Below the pieces are notes generated by a model, which worked only from the letters and a program-made list of their open reading frames with translations, did not search any database and was not told the DNA's origin. Below are positions 1-7,579 of a DNA stretch of 24,277 bases, one piece after another. A program made the position numbers and the translations under genes. Source of the stretch: an uncultured Ignavibacteria bacterium. Lineage in GTDB: Bacteria; Bacteroidota; Ignavibacteria; Ignavibacteriales; Melioribacteraceae. Each line of letters opens with the position of its first letter. Positions within the stretch are counted from its first letter, which is position 1. Where the stretch lies: assembly GCA_937930275.1 (NCBI GenBank), contig CALGLM010000087.1, positions 1 to 24,277 of the forward strand, in the 5' to 3' direction.

Positions 1-842
1 CTACGGCTATGTTTTACAACCCTTCTACAATGGCATACAACACAAATACAGTTGACGTTACTTTAGGAACGGTTGGCTGGATTGCCGATATTGATTATAT
101 ATACGGCGGTATTTCTTATGCCCCGGATTATGGTAATTACGGAGTATTCGGATTTTCGTTTACAAGCGTAGATTACGGTTCATTTATAGGCACCGTTGTT
201 GCAAGTAACGAAAACGGATATTTAGAAACCGGTGTTTTTAGCCCGAGTGCATATTCTTTTGGTGTTAGTTATGCTAAAGCACTAAGTGATAAATTTGCAG
301 TGGGCGGTAGTGTAAAATTTACAAAACAAGATTTAGGTTCTGCGGTTACCGATATTGATAACGAAGGGCGCTATACAAAAGAAAACAACTCCTTAAGTGC
401 AGTTGCTTTCGATTTTGGTATCCTTTATCATACAGGTTACAAAAGTTTGAACTTTGCAATGAACGTTAGAAATTTTTCGACCGAAATTAAGTATAAAGAA
501 GAAGCATTTCAATTACCTTTAACATTTCGTATAGGTGTTGCAATGGACGTATTAGACTTTTTTGAAGAATACAAAGACCTTCATTCTTTATTAGTTTCGG
601 TTGATGCGGCACATCCGAGAGATTATTCGGAACAAATAAACTTCGGTTTTGAATACACATTTATGAAAACATTCGTAGTTCGTGCCGGTTATACATCACC
701 AAGTGACGATTATAATTTTTCGACAGGATTTGGTGTTAAATTTGGTGACGATATAGTTAAATACGGACTTGATTACAGTTATACTAAATTTGATACATTT
801 GACGATGTACATAGGATAACTTTTAATGTTGCATTCAATTAA
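1..842 (+). CDS. PorV/PorQ-family outer-membrane beta-barrel protein, 5' partial
   Basis: The reading frame is already open at base 3 and the protein begins in mid-domain, so the start and signal peptide lie before the window. The visible text 'TAMFYNPSTMAY' matches the 'A.A.FYNPA' segment near the N-terminus of PorV/PorQ proteins, which are FadL-like barrels linked to the type IX secretion system. About 277 residues follow as alternating aromatic and polar beta strands (GVFGFSFTSVDYG, GVSYAKALSDKFAVGGSVKF, VVRAGYTSP) and end in a final strand HRITFNVAFN, as expected of an outer-membrane barrel. In the family, PorV shuttles cargo or acts in the attachment complex, but many paralogues have no known role. 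It lies 34 nt before a lipoprotein gene and upstream of a T9SS cargo gene, which supports a surface/secretion role. It could be any PorV paralogue, so no symbol is given. Confidence 0.82.
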   Translation, partial: TAMFYNPSTMAYNTNTVDVTLGTVGWIADIDYIYGGISYAPDYGNYGVFGFSFTSVDYGSFIGTVVASNENGYLETGVFSPSAYSFGVSYAKALSDKFAVGGSVKFTKQDLGSAVTDIDNEGRYTKENNSLSAVAFDFGILYHTGYKSLNFAMNVRNFSTEIKYKEEAFQLPLTFRIGVAMDVLDFFEEYKDLHSLLVSVDAAHPRDYSEQINFGFEYTFMKTFVVRAGYTSPSDDYNFSTGFGVKFGDDIVKYGLDYSYTKFDTFDDVHRITFNVAFN

Positions 843-876
843 TAAATTTTGTTAAAATTAATAATCGGAAATTATA

Positions 877-2145
877 ATGGTTAATTTTATGAAAAATATT
901 TATAAAAAAGGTGTTGTAAAAATAAGCGTTTTTATGATAACGGTATTTATGGCTTCCCTACTAATGATAGGCTGCGATAATGAAACAACACCAAGTTTAT
1001 ATGACCCGGCAAAACCGAAAGGGGATACGCCGGAGATTACTTCGATATCCCCGGCTGGAACTGCATTAGCCGGTGTTTCTGAAATAACAATTACAGGTAA
1101 AAACTTTTCTACTGTAAAAGAAGAAAACACTGTATATTTTAACGGAACTATTGCTACCGTTTTAGATGCTTCCTCTACCCAGTTAAAAGTTAAAGCTCCA
1201 AATTTAATACTTGATGGAATATCAATTAAAATTGCTGTTTATAAAGTTACGGATTTTAGCAATAGTGTAACCTATAACTTAAAAGCAGCAGTAGAAAAAG
1301 TATTTGATTTTAAAGATTTTGAAGTGCCAAACGGGTTAACTACAGATTCTGACGGAAATATTTATATGTCGTTTACGTATCAAGGCGGTACGGGCGGAAC
1401 TAGAAAACTTACACCTACAGGTACATTATCAGAGTGGGCCCCGCGCGGCAGCGAAACATTTCATACGGCATTAAAATGGTATAACGGTGATATTTATGCT
1501 GCTCGCCGTCAAAAAGTGTTGTTTAAAGTATCAGCAGGTCAAAAACCGGTTACTTATGTTTCCAGCAATACGGCATTAGGAAATATATATGATTTTGATT
1601 TTGACCCTGACGGTAATATTTGGGGCGGCGGAGATAATACGGGGAACAATGCAGGCGTTTATAGAATAAAACCTGATAAAAGTATGAAAACATTTGCATT
1701 TGACGGCAACATTAAATCTATTAGGATTTTTAAAGAAAATAACGTAAATTTGTATGTTTATGTTGCTGCTACACAAGATAATGAAGAAGCTATATTTAGA
1801 GCGAAGATTATAAGTGCTGATAGTTTGACTGCTTTTGAAAAAGTGTTCTCTTTGACAGAAAAATACGGTGCCGATTTTCCGGCTGTTTCAGCTTTAGCAG
1901 TTACATTTGCTGCTGACGGCGATATGATTATCGGAACAAATATGACAGACCCCGTGGTTGTTGTACATCCAAACGGAAGTTATGAAACCTTGTACCCGGG
2001 GTTATTAGGACCGAATGCGTTATTATTTGCTTGGGGACCCGGCAATAATTTATATTATACCCGGGAAAAGACCGGAACTACAGCTCAAGTTGTTATGAGA
2101 GTGGACATGCAAAAAGCAGGTGCACCTTATTACGGCAGAAACTAA
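877..2145 (+). CDS. Lipoprotein with IPT/TIG domain and NHL-like beta-propeller
   Basis: The protein has 422 residues from ATG 877, or 418 from the in-frame ATG at 889. Neither start has a clear Shine-Dalgarno. The N-terminus is a lipoprotein signal: a basic start, a hydrophobic core and LLMIGC with Cys33, followed by DNETTPS, so the mature protein should be lipid-anchored. Residues about 52-135 form an IPT/TIG immunoglobulin-like domain (PEITSISPAG ... ITITGKNF ... VYFNGTIATV). Residues about 140-420 carry propeller-type repeats with the NHL/SMP-30 signature: PNGLTTDSDGNIYMSF, DFDPDGNIWGGG and FAADGDMIIG. In Bacteroidota relatives, TIG-plus-NHL lipoproteins occur at the surface, often in polysaccharide-related loci, but no enzymatic residues can be assigned here. 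It lies between a PorV-like gene and a T9SS cargo gene that also starts with a propeller, which suggests a joint surface function. The ligand is unknown. Confidence 0.8.
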   Translation: MVNFMKNIYKKGVVKISVFMITVFMASLLMIGCDNETTPSLYDPAKPKGDTPEITSISPAGTALAGVSEITITGKNFSTVKEENTVYFNGTIATVLDASSTQLKVKAPNLILDGISIKIAVYKVTDFSNSVTYNLKAAVEKVFDFKDFEVPNGLTTDSDGNIYMSFTYQGGTGGTRKLTPTGTLSEWAPRGSETFHTALKWYNGDIYAARRQKVLFKVSAGQKPVTYVSSNTALGNIYDFDFDPDGNIWGGGDNTGNNAGVYRIKPDKSMKTFAFDGNIKSIRIFKENNVNLYVYVAATQDNEEAIFRAKIISADSLTAFEKVFSLTEKYGADFPAVSALAVTFAADGDMIIGTNMTDPVVVVHPNGSYETLYPGLLGPNALLFAWGPGNNLYYTREKTGTTAQVVMRVDMQKAGAPYYGRN

Positions 2146-2181
2146 AGTTCTAACAAAATTAACTTATTTACAATCATAAAT

Positions 2182-2186
2182 AGGAG
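2182..2186 (+). promoter_or_regulatory. Shine-Dalgarno site AGGAG for the T9SS cargo gene
   Basis: AGGAG stands 7 nt before the ATG at 2194. This is a full-strength ribosome binding site in a genome where most starts here have little or none. It fixes the start and fits strong expression of the cargo gene. Confidence 0.7.
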
Positions 2187-2193
2187 TAACTAT

Positions 2194-4536
2194 ATGAGTA
2201 AAAAACTAATCACTTTAATCGCTTTTCTTATGGCATTTACCGTAATGAAAGCACAATTCAGCTATTCGGGAGTATTCCCTCCTCCAAGTCCCGATACGTT
2301 GAAATTTCAAACACACGGAATGGTTGTTGACCCTGACGGTAAAGTTTGGGTAAACAGTTATTCAAAATTAGACAGCGTTATGGTTAACGGTGTAAAATTA
2401 TCTGTTTCAGCTATTTACGTTTATAATGCTGACGGTACACCTGCTGCTTTTTCGCCTATCCGCATACTTACCAAAGATGGTATTTCCGATACTTTGAAAG
2501 GTAACGGTCGTGGTATGGGTATGGATAAAGACGGTAACGTTATTCAGTGCCAAAGCGGTCCCAACAAAATATTCAAAATTAACTACCAGACCGGTGAGTT
2601 AATGGCGAGAGCAGATTTTGGCGGATCACCTACCGCTGCTATGGGTGATGCAAACGGTAACATTTATGTTGCTTATGTAGTACCCGGAAACCCTTTAGTA
2701 ATTTTTGACCCGAACTTAAACGTAATTATGAACGGTTTGGATGCTACAGTAGGTTATTCAAGAGCATTCGGTCTTTCAAATGACGGTTTAACTTTATATT
2801 GGGCTGGTTACGATAAAGGTAAAATTTATGTTTATACAAGAGCAAGCGAATTTGATCAGTTTGCTTTAACAGATTCTATTGCAGAAGGTGCAAAAGCCGA
2901 ATCATTTGCATGGGATAAAAAGAACGGTACATTATGGTTCAGTGCCGGTTCTGCAAACGATTCACCAACAGCTAACTTTACAAGAGGTAGCTGGTATGCT
3001 TACGATTTTGCTAACAAAACAGTAGTTGATAGCTTCCAATTAAATTGGGGTACTTATAGCAAAGACGCTCGTCCGAGAGCTATTGCATTTAGCCCGAACG
3101 GAAACATTGCTTATGTTGGTACTTTCGGCGTTGCCGGTTGGCCAGCAGTTCAAGTATTTAACCGTGATGTTAACCCAACTTCGGTTACATTTAATGTTAA
3201 TATGTCGGTTCAAATTCAAAATAGTGCTTTTGACCCTGCAACCGGAAAAGTTTATATTGCCGGTAGCTTTACAGATTGGGCAACAAGCCAGTTAGAATTA
3301 ACTGATGGTGACGGTGACAAAATTTATTCTGTTACAGTTAATAACTTAGAACCCGGAACAAGAGTATATTTCAAATACCGTATGAATGACGGTTGGGAAA
3401 ACGACCCGAATAGAGAATACGTAGTAATGCCAAACGGTTCTTACGCCGATTATTATGATAGAGACTTAGGCGGTGGTATTCCTGTTCAGTTAATGTTTGC
3501 ATGTAACATGGAACTTGAAATTGTTGCCGGTAGATTTAATCCTACTACAGACGTTTTAAGTGCACGCGGTAACTTTAACGGTTGGTCAGATCAAACAGTA
3601 TTAACTCCTTCAGTCGGTGATCCAAACATTTACGAAGGCGTTGCTAACTATTCAGTATTCCCTGGTGATGAAGTTGCTTATAAATTTGCTTATGTTGCTA
3701 CCAACGGTACAACTTGGGAAAACGGCGACAACAAAATTTATACAATTACACAAACTGACGTAAATAACGGTTATGCTGTTATTTCACGTTCATTTAACGA
3801 TGCTGATTTAAGTACAGTTACACATCAAGCAACTACAGTTAAATTAAAAGTTGACATGACAAATGCTAAAAATGCATTAACAAACCAACCTTTCCCGACT
3901 ATCGAATCAGTTCATGTATGCGGTGCAGTAACTCCGTTACAGTGGCCCGATGGCGGATGGCCTGATGCAGATATTACCAAAGCAATTGCATTAAACGATG
4001 CCGGTACAGACGGTGACGAAGTTGCAGGTGATAACATTTGGTCAAAAGATATTGTGTTCCCACAATATTCATTATTAAACTTTGAATTTAAATACGGTGC
4101 TAACTGGGGCTTGGCTTCAAACGGCGGCGGTAATGATAACGAATCAACAATGGGTGTTAACCACAGTATTACATTAACAACCAATGCTCAGTATGTTATT
4201 GCTTCTACAGTTTGGGCAGATATGTCTCCTGCTATCGTTCTTGGTGTTGAAACAGCTAATAACGAAATTCCTACAGTTTATAACTTAGCTCAAAACTATC
4301 CTAACCCATTTAACCCGTCAACTACTATTAGCTTTAGCGTGCCAAAAGCCGGTTTAGTTACTATGAGAGTTTACAACTTATTAGGTCAGGAAGTTGCTGA
4401 ATTAGTTAATGAACAATTAGCTGCAGGTAACTATGATGTTAACTTTAACGCTTCAAGCTTAACCAGCGGTGTATATTTCTATACAATTACCTCTGATAAC
4501 TTTGTAGCTACAAAGAAAATGATGTTAGTAAAATAA
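2194..4536 (+). CDS. Secreted propeller/starch-binding-like protein with T9SS type A sorting domain
   Basis: This 780-residue protein has a Sec signal peptide (residues 1-20, cleavage likely after VMKA). Residues about 38-325 are a beta-propeller with repeated 'DxDGxxxV' loops (GMVVDPDGKVWV, GMGMDKDGNVIQ, GDANGNIYVA, AFSPNGNIAYVG). Three related beta domains follow, at about 329-412, 430-520 and 546-665. Each has a 'V.. N/D M ... G.F..W' pattern and an 'YKF/FKY' strand, resembling CBM20/48-type or E-set starch-binding folds. Residues about 694-780 are a textbook T9SS type A tail: NLAQNYPNPFNPSTTISF, then VYNLLGQEV and GVYFYTI, ending KKMMLVK. The tail is removed when the protein is attached or released at the surface. 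Asn codons are almost all AAC and Gly codons often GGT, unlike the neighbours, which suggests high expression. No catalytic motif is seen. A structural, adhesive or glycan-binding role is inference. Confidence 0.88.
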   Translation: MSKKLITLIAFLMAFTVMKAQFSYSGVFPPPSPDTLKFQTHGMVVDPDGKVWVNSYSKLDSVMVNGVKLSVSAIYVYNADGTPAAFSPIRILTKDGISDTLKGNGRGMGMDKDGNVIQCQSGPNKIFKINYQTGELMARADFGGSPTAAMGDANGNIYVAYVVPGNPLVIFDPNLNVIMNGLDATVGYSRAFGLSNDGLTLYWAGYDKGKIYVYTRASEFDQFALTDSIAEGAKAESFAWDKKNGTLWFSAGSANDSPTANFTRGSWYAYDFANKTVVDSFQLNWGTYSKDARPRAIAFSPNGNIAYVGTFGVAGWPAVQVFNRDVNPTSVTFNVNMSVQIQNSAFDPATGKVYIAGSFTDWATSQLELTDGDGDKIYSVTVNNLEPGTRVYFKYRMNDGWENDPNREYVVMPNGSYADYYDRDLGGGIPVQLMFACNMELEIVAGRFNPTTDVLSARGNFNGWSDQTVLTPSVGDPNIYEGVANYSVFPGDEVAYKFAYVATNGTTWENGDNKIYTITQTDVNNGYAVISRSFNDADLSTVTHQATTVKLKVDMTNAKNALTNQPFPTIESVHVCGAVTPLQWPDGGWPDADITKAIALNDAGTDGDEVAGDNIWSKDIVFPQYSLLNFEFKYGANWGLASNGGGNDNESTMGVNHSITLTTNAQYVIASTVWADMSPAIVLGVETANNEIPTVYNLAQNYPNPFNPSTTISFSVPKAGLVTMRVYNLLGQEVAELVNEQLAAGNYDVNFNASSLTSGVYFYTITSDNFVATKKMMLVK

Positions 4537-4557
4537 TTAAAATTATTTTATAAAACT

Positions 4558-4586
4558 GAAAAGCCGGCTGAAAATGTCGGCTTTTC
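4558..4586 (+). terminator. Rho-independent terminator after the T9SS cargo gene
   Basis: A 9-bp perfect inverted repeat, GAAAAGCCG (4558-4566) and CGGCTTTTC (4578-4586), encloses an 11-nt loop, with a T-run in the distal arm and AT-rich sequence after it. It lies 22 nt past the stop codon at 4536. It marks the end of the surface-protein unit and separates it from the carbamoyltransferase cassette. Confidence 0.8.
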
Positions 4587-4663
4587 TATTTTAAATAAAT
4601 TGGGAACTAAATTATTTAAATTTTTTGTAAATTTAATTATCTGATATTTATTAATAGGTGAAA

Positions 4664-6481
4664 ATGTACATACTCGGAATTTCCGCATATTACCACGATA
4701 GTGCGGCTGCTTTAATTAAGGACGGTGAAATTATTGCTGCAGCACAAGAAGAAAGATTTTCCAGAAAAAAACACGATCATAGATTTCCTAAAAATGCTAT
4801 TAAATATTGCCTTGAGTATGCGGAAATAACTGCAAATGATTTAAATTTTGTTGCTTTTTACGATAAACCGATGCTTAAATTTGAAAGATTGCTTGAAACT
4901 TATACTGCATTGGCGCCAAAAGGGTTTAGCTCGTTTTTAAAAGCCATGCCTTTATGGATAAAAGAAAAAATATGGATGAAGGATTTAATTAAAAAGGATC
5001 TAAACTATAACGGTACGATATTATTTCCTGAACATCATCAGTCGCATGCGGCAAGTGCATTTTTTGCTTCCCCTTTTGATGAAGCTGCTTTTTTAACTAT
5101 TGACGGCGTGGGTGAATGGACTACCACCAGTTACGGAATAGGAAAAGGGAATAATATTGAAATAATAGCAGATATTAAATTTCCGCATTCCTTAGGATTA
5201 TTATATTCGGCTTTTACTTATTATACCGGTTTTAAGGTTAACAGCGGGGAATATAAAGTAATGGGGTTGGCACCTTACGGTGAACCAAAATATGTAGATG
5301 TTATTTTAAATGAATTAATTGATTTAAAGGAAGACGGTTCATTTAAGATGAATATGAAATATTTTGATTTTGCAGGCGGTTTGAAAATGACAAATGATGC
5401 GTTTAATAAGCTATTTGGCGGAAAACCGAGAGAACCCGAAAGTAAGCTAACCCAACGTGAAATGGATTTTGCCCGTTCAATTCAAGATGTTACCGAAATA
5501 ATAATGTTAAAAATGGCTAATCACATTAAAAATATTACGGGTAAAAATTATCTTTGTTTGGCAGGCGGTGTTGCATTAAATTGTGTTGCAAACGGAAAAA
5601 TATTACGAGAAGGAATATTTGAGGATGTTTGGATTCAACCTGCAGCGGGGGATGCCGGCGGAGCTTTGGGTGCTGCCCTATTTGTTTGGTATCAATACTT
5701 AAACAATAAAAGAATTTCTGATAATAAAAATGATAAAATGTGCGGAGCATATTTAGGCAATGAATATACTAATGAAAGTATTAAATTGTTTTTAGATAAA
5801 CATAAAATTAAATATGAATTTTTAGAAACAGAAAGTTTACAAAATAAAGTTGCGGATATACTGTCGCAAGAAAAAATATTGGGAATTTTAAACGGAAGAA
5901 TGGAGTTTGGACCACGTGCTTTAGGTGCTCGCTCAATAATTGGCGATGCACGTTCAAAAAAAATGCAATCCGTAATGAATTTAAAAATTAAATTTAGAGA
6001 AAGCTTTAGACCTTTTGCACCAAGCGTAATGGAAGAAAGAATATCAGATTATTTTGAAATAGATAGACCAAGCCCTTATATGTTGTTAGTAGCAGATGTT
6101 AAGAAAGAAAGACAGTTAAGAATGAGTAGCGATGAAGAAAAACTATTTGGTATTGATAAACTTAATATTGTAAGAAGCGATATACCAGCCGTAACTCATA
6201 TTGATTACAGTGCACGAATACAATCTGTAAATAAAAATACAAATCCGTTTTATCACGGAATAATTTCCAAATTTAACGAAAAGTACGGATGCGGAGTAAT
6301 AGTAAATACTTCTTTTAATGTTAGAGGTGAACCTATTGTCTGTTCTCCTGAAGATGCATATCGATGTTTTATGCGTACCGATATAGACTATTTGGTTTTA
6401 GGTAATTATTTATTGGATAAAACCGAAATGAAAAAAATAACTAACGATACTGATTGGAAAAAAGAATTTGAGCTGGATTAA
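4664..6481 (+). CDS. Carbamoyltransferase, NodU/CmcH/TobZ family
   Basis: The enzyme transfers a carbamoyl group to a hydroxyl of a sugar or natural product, using carbamoyl phosphate and ATP through a carbamoyl-adenylate (family knowledge from TobZ). From ATG 4664 it has 605 residues, the usual length. A GTG two codons earlier (4658) is possible, but family members begin M-[YK]-ILGISAYYHDSAA, which favours 4664. The N-terminal Kae1-like domain shows ISAYYHDSAA, the metal-binding HHQSH (about 124-128), TIDGVGEW, GEYKVMGLAPYG, LAGGVALNC and PAAGDAGGALGAA. The C-terminal YrdC-like domain shows GRMEFGPRALGARSI (about 411-425), FRESFRPFAPSV and FNVRGEPIVCSPEDA. All key motifs look intact. An SxtJ-family gene follows after 2 nt and then DUF5989, a recurring trio. 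No sugar- or antibiotic-biosynthesis genes lie beside it, so the acceptor is unknown; a cell-surface glycan is a guess. Confidence 0.93.
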   Translation: MYILGISAYYHDSAAALIKDGEIIAAAQEERFSRKKHDHRFPKNAIKYCLEYAEITANDLNFVAFYDKPMLKFERLLETYTALAPKGFSSFLKAMPLWIKEKIWMKDLIKKDLNYNGTILFPEHHQSHAASAFFASPFDEAAFLTIDGVGEWTTTSYGIGKGNNIEIIADIKFPHSLGLLYSAFTYYTGFKVNSGEYKVMGLAPYGEPKYVDVILNELIDLKEDGSFKMNMKYFDFAGGLKMTNDAFNKLFGGKPREPESKLTQREMDFARSIQDVTEIIMLKMANHIKNITGKNYLCLAGGVALNCVANGKILREGIFEDVWIQPAAGDAGGALGAALFVWYQYLNNKRISDNKNDKMCGAYLGNEYTNESIKLFLDKHKIKYEFLETESLQNKVADILSQEKILGILNGRMEFGPRALGARSIIGDARSKKMQSVMNLKIKFRESFRPFAPSVMEERISDYFEIDRPSPYMLLVADVKKERQLRMSSDEEKLFGIDKLNIVRSDIPAVTHIDYSARIQSVNKNTNPFYHGIISKFNEKYGCGVIVNTSFNVRGEPIVCSPEDAYRCFMRTDIDYLVLGNYLLDKTEMKKITNDTDWKKEFELD

Positions 6482-6483
6482 AT

Positions 6484-6900
6484 ATGATAATTGAAGAAAT
6501 TAAACAAATAAAAAGCAGCAATAAAGATATAATTAATTTTGCATTATTAATTGGCGGAATAATTGCGATAATAGGATTTGTAACAATGTTTTACAAATCA
6601 TCGATATATATGTATTTAATTCCGTTCGGATTCATTTTAATGTTAATCGGATTTATACTGCCCGTTATATTAAAACCGATCTATTTTTTATGGATGACTA
6701 TTTCGGTAATATTGGGATTTATAAGTACTCGTATTATATTAGGAGTGCTGTTTTATATCGTTATTACGCCTATAAGTATTATAACAAAATTTATGGGAAA
6801 AGATTTATTAAATATTAAGTTTAATAAGTCTGAAAGCACCTATTGGATTAAAAGAGAAAATAGCAAGTATGAAAAAATTGAAACGGAGCGACAATTTTAA
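6484..6900 (+). CDS. SxtJ-family membrane protein
   Basis: This 138-residue integral membrane protein starts 2 nt after the carbamoyltransferase stop. Hydrophobic segments lie at about 17-36, 42-63 and 66-103; the last probably holds two passes around the Arg at 83. A short soluble tail, STYWIKRENSKYEKIETERQF in outline, ends in the 'ERQF' seen in the family. SxtJ was named from the saxitoxin cluster, where it follows the carbamoyltransferase gene sxtI. Its biochemical role is not known. The fixed order with a carbamoyltransferase and a DUF5989 gene suggests it couples carbamoylation to the membrane, but that is inference. Its stop TAA overlaps the next ATG by one base, which points to translational coupling. 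The gene is intact. Confidence 0.82.
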   Translation: MIIEEIKQIKSSNKDIINFALLIGGIIAIIGFVTMFYKSSIYMYLIPFGFILMLIGFILPVILKPIYFLWMTISVILGFISTRIILGVLFYIVITPISIITKFMGKDLLNIKFNKSESTYWIKRENSKYEKIETERQF

Positions 6901-7058
6901 TGGGAAAATTAAGTATTATCAGCGAATTAGTACAATTCTTAAAGTATAGAAAAAAATGGTGGTTATTGCCGATATTGTTTTTTTTGATACTATTGGGCGG
7001 ACTGATAGTATTGACACAAGGAAGCGCATTAGCGCCGTTTATATACGCAATATTTTAA
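6900..7058 (+). CDS. DUF5989-family small membrane protein (52 aa)
   Basis: A 52-codon frame starts at the ATG that shares its A with the SxtJ stop (TAATG) and ends at TAA 7056-7058. The protein begins MGKLSIISELVQFLKYRKKWW, then has one hydrophobic segment (LLPILFFLILLGGLIVL, about 22-38) and ends TQGSALAPFIYAIF. The pattern 'RKKWWLLP ... LLGGLIVLTQGSALAPFIY' is the DUF5989 signature. These proteins are usually about 50 residues and sit next to SxtJ/carbamoyltransferase genes. The position matches sxtK in saxitoxin clusters, although homology to SxtK was not tested. The function is unknown. It is short enough to be missed by automatic gene calling. Only 2 nt separate its stop from the stop of the convergent phosphatase gene. 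Confidence 0.85.
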   Translation: MGKLSIISELVQFLKYRKKWWLLPILFFLILLGGLIVLTQGSALAPFIYAIF

Positions 7059-7060
7059 TT

Positions 7061-7564
7061 TTACAATAACGGGTTAAACTTTTTGGGGTAGTCAAAAAAT
7101 TGTAATTTGCCTACTCCTTTTCCTATTTCTGCCCAAGTTGCCACGTCAAAATGCAGCATAACAATTCCGGTAGTTGGTATATTATCTATATAAGTATCGG
7201 ATAAGAAATTGTTGAATTGAGTTAAATCGGGGTTGTGCCCAATAATTGCAACACACTCTAAATTATTATCCAAAGCATTAACAATATCCATTATTTCGTA
7301 AGTTGCGGCGCCGTATAAATCCTCAATAATTTTTATTTGATTACGGGGGTAACCTAAAACATCGGCAAACTTTTTTGCCGTGGCAAAAGCACGCTCTGCA
7401 GGACTGCAAATAAACAGTTGGATATCGAGATTTTTCTTTTTAAGCATTTCCGCCATAAAAGGAGCAGCTTTTTTCCCTCTTGCATTTAAATGGCGTTCTT
7501 TATCGTTAATCGAATCGTCATTCCAACTGCTTTTTGCGTGTCTAATAAGTAAAAGTTTTTTCAA
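7061..7564 (-). CDS. SixA-like phosphohistidine phosphatase (histidine phosphatase superfamily)
   Basis: The protein has 167 residues and is cytoplasmic. It starts at TTG (7562-7564), preceded by AAGGGA with suitable spacing; no in-frame ATG gives a complete first strand, so TTG is preferred. The RHG signature LLIRHAKSSW gives the phospho-accepting His9 next to Arg8. SPAERAFATA supplies the second catalytic Arg (58), and AIIGHNPDL supplies His110. The length and these motifs fit SixA, which removes phosphate from histidine of phosphotransfer domains, rather than phosphoglycerate mutases. Broader members act on small phosphoesters, so the substrate is not certain. It lies 15 nt downstream of the HD-Pycsar gene on the same strand and is probably co-transcribed with it. 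It converges on the DUF5989 gene with a 2-nt gap. Confidence 0.88.
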   Translation of the reverse strand: MKKLLLIRHAKSSWNDDSINDKERHLNARGKKAAPFMAEMLKKKNLDIQLFICSPAERAFATAKKFADVLGYPRNQIKIIEDLYGAATYEIMDIVNALDNNLECVAIIGHNPDLTQFNNFLSDTYIDNIPTTGIVMLHFDVATWAEIGKGVGKLQFFDYPKKFNPLL

Positions 7565-7579
7565 AATATTTCCCTTATA

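Noticed and set aside
900..1130. Antisense and alternative-frame ORFs over 60 codons (for example 900-1130, 1576-1776, 3083-3295, 3912-4184, 11980-12255, 14686-15024, 20421-20870, 23071-23340)
   Set aside because: All lie inside well-supported genes in another frame, lack family motifs and have biased composition typical of shadow frames.
4664..7058. A saxitoxin-like biosynthetic cluster
   Set aside because: Only the carbamoyltransferase, SxtJ and DUF5989 genes are present. There are no sxtA/sxtG-type or tailoring genes, and the trio is common outside toxin clusters.
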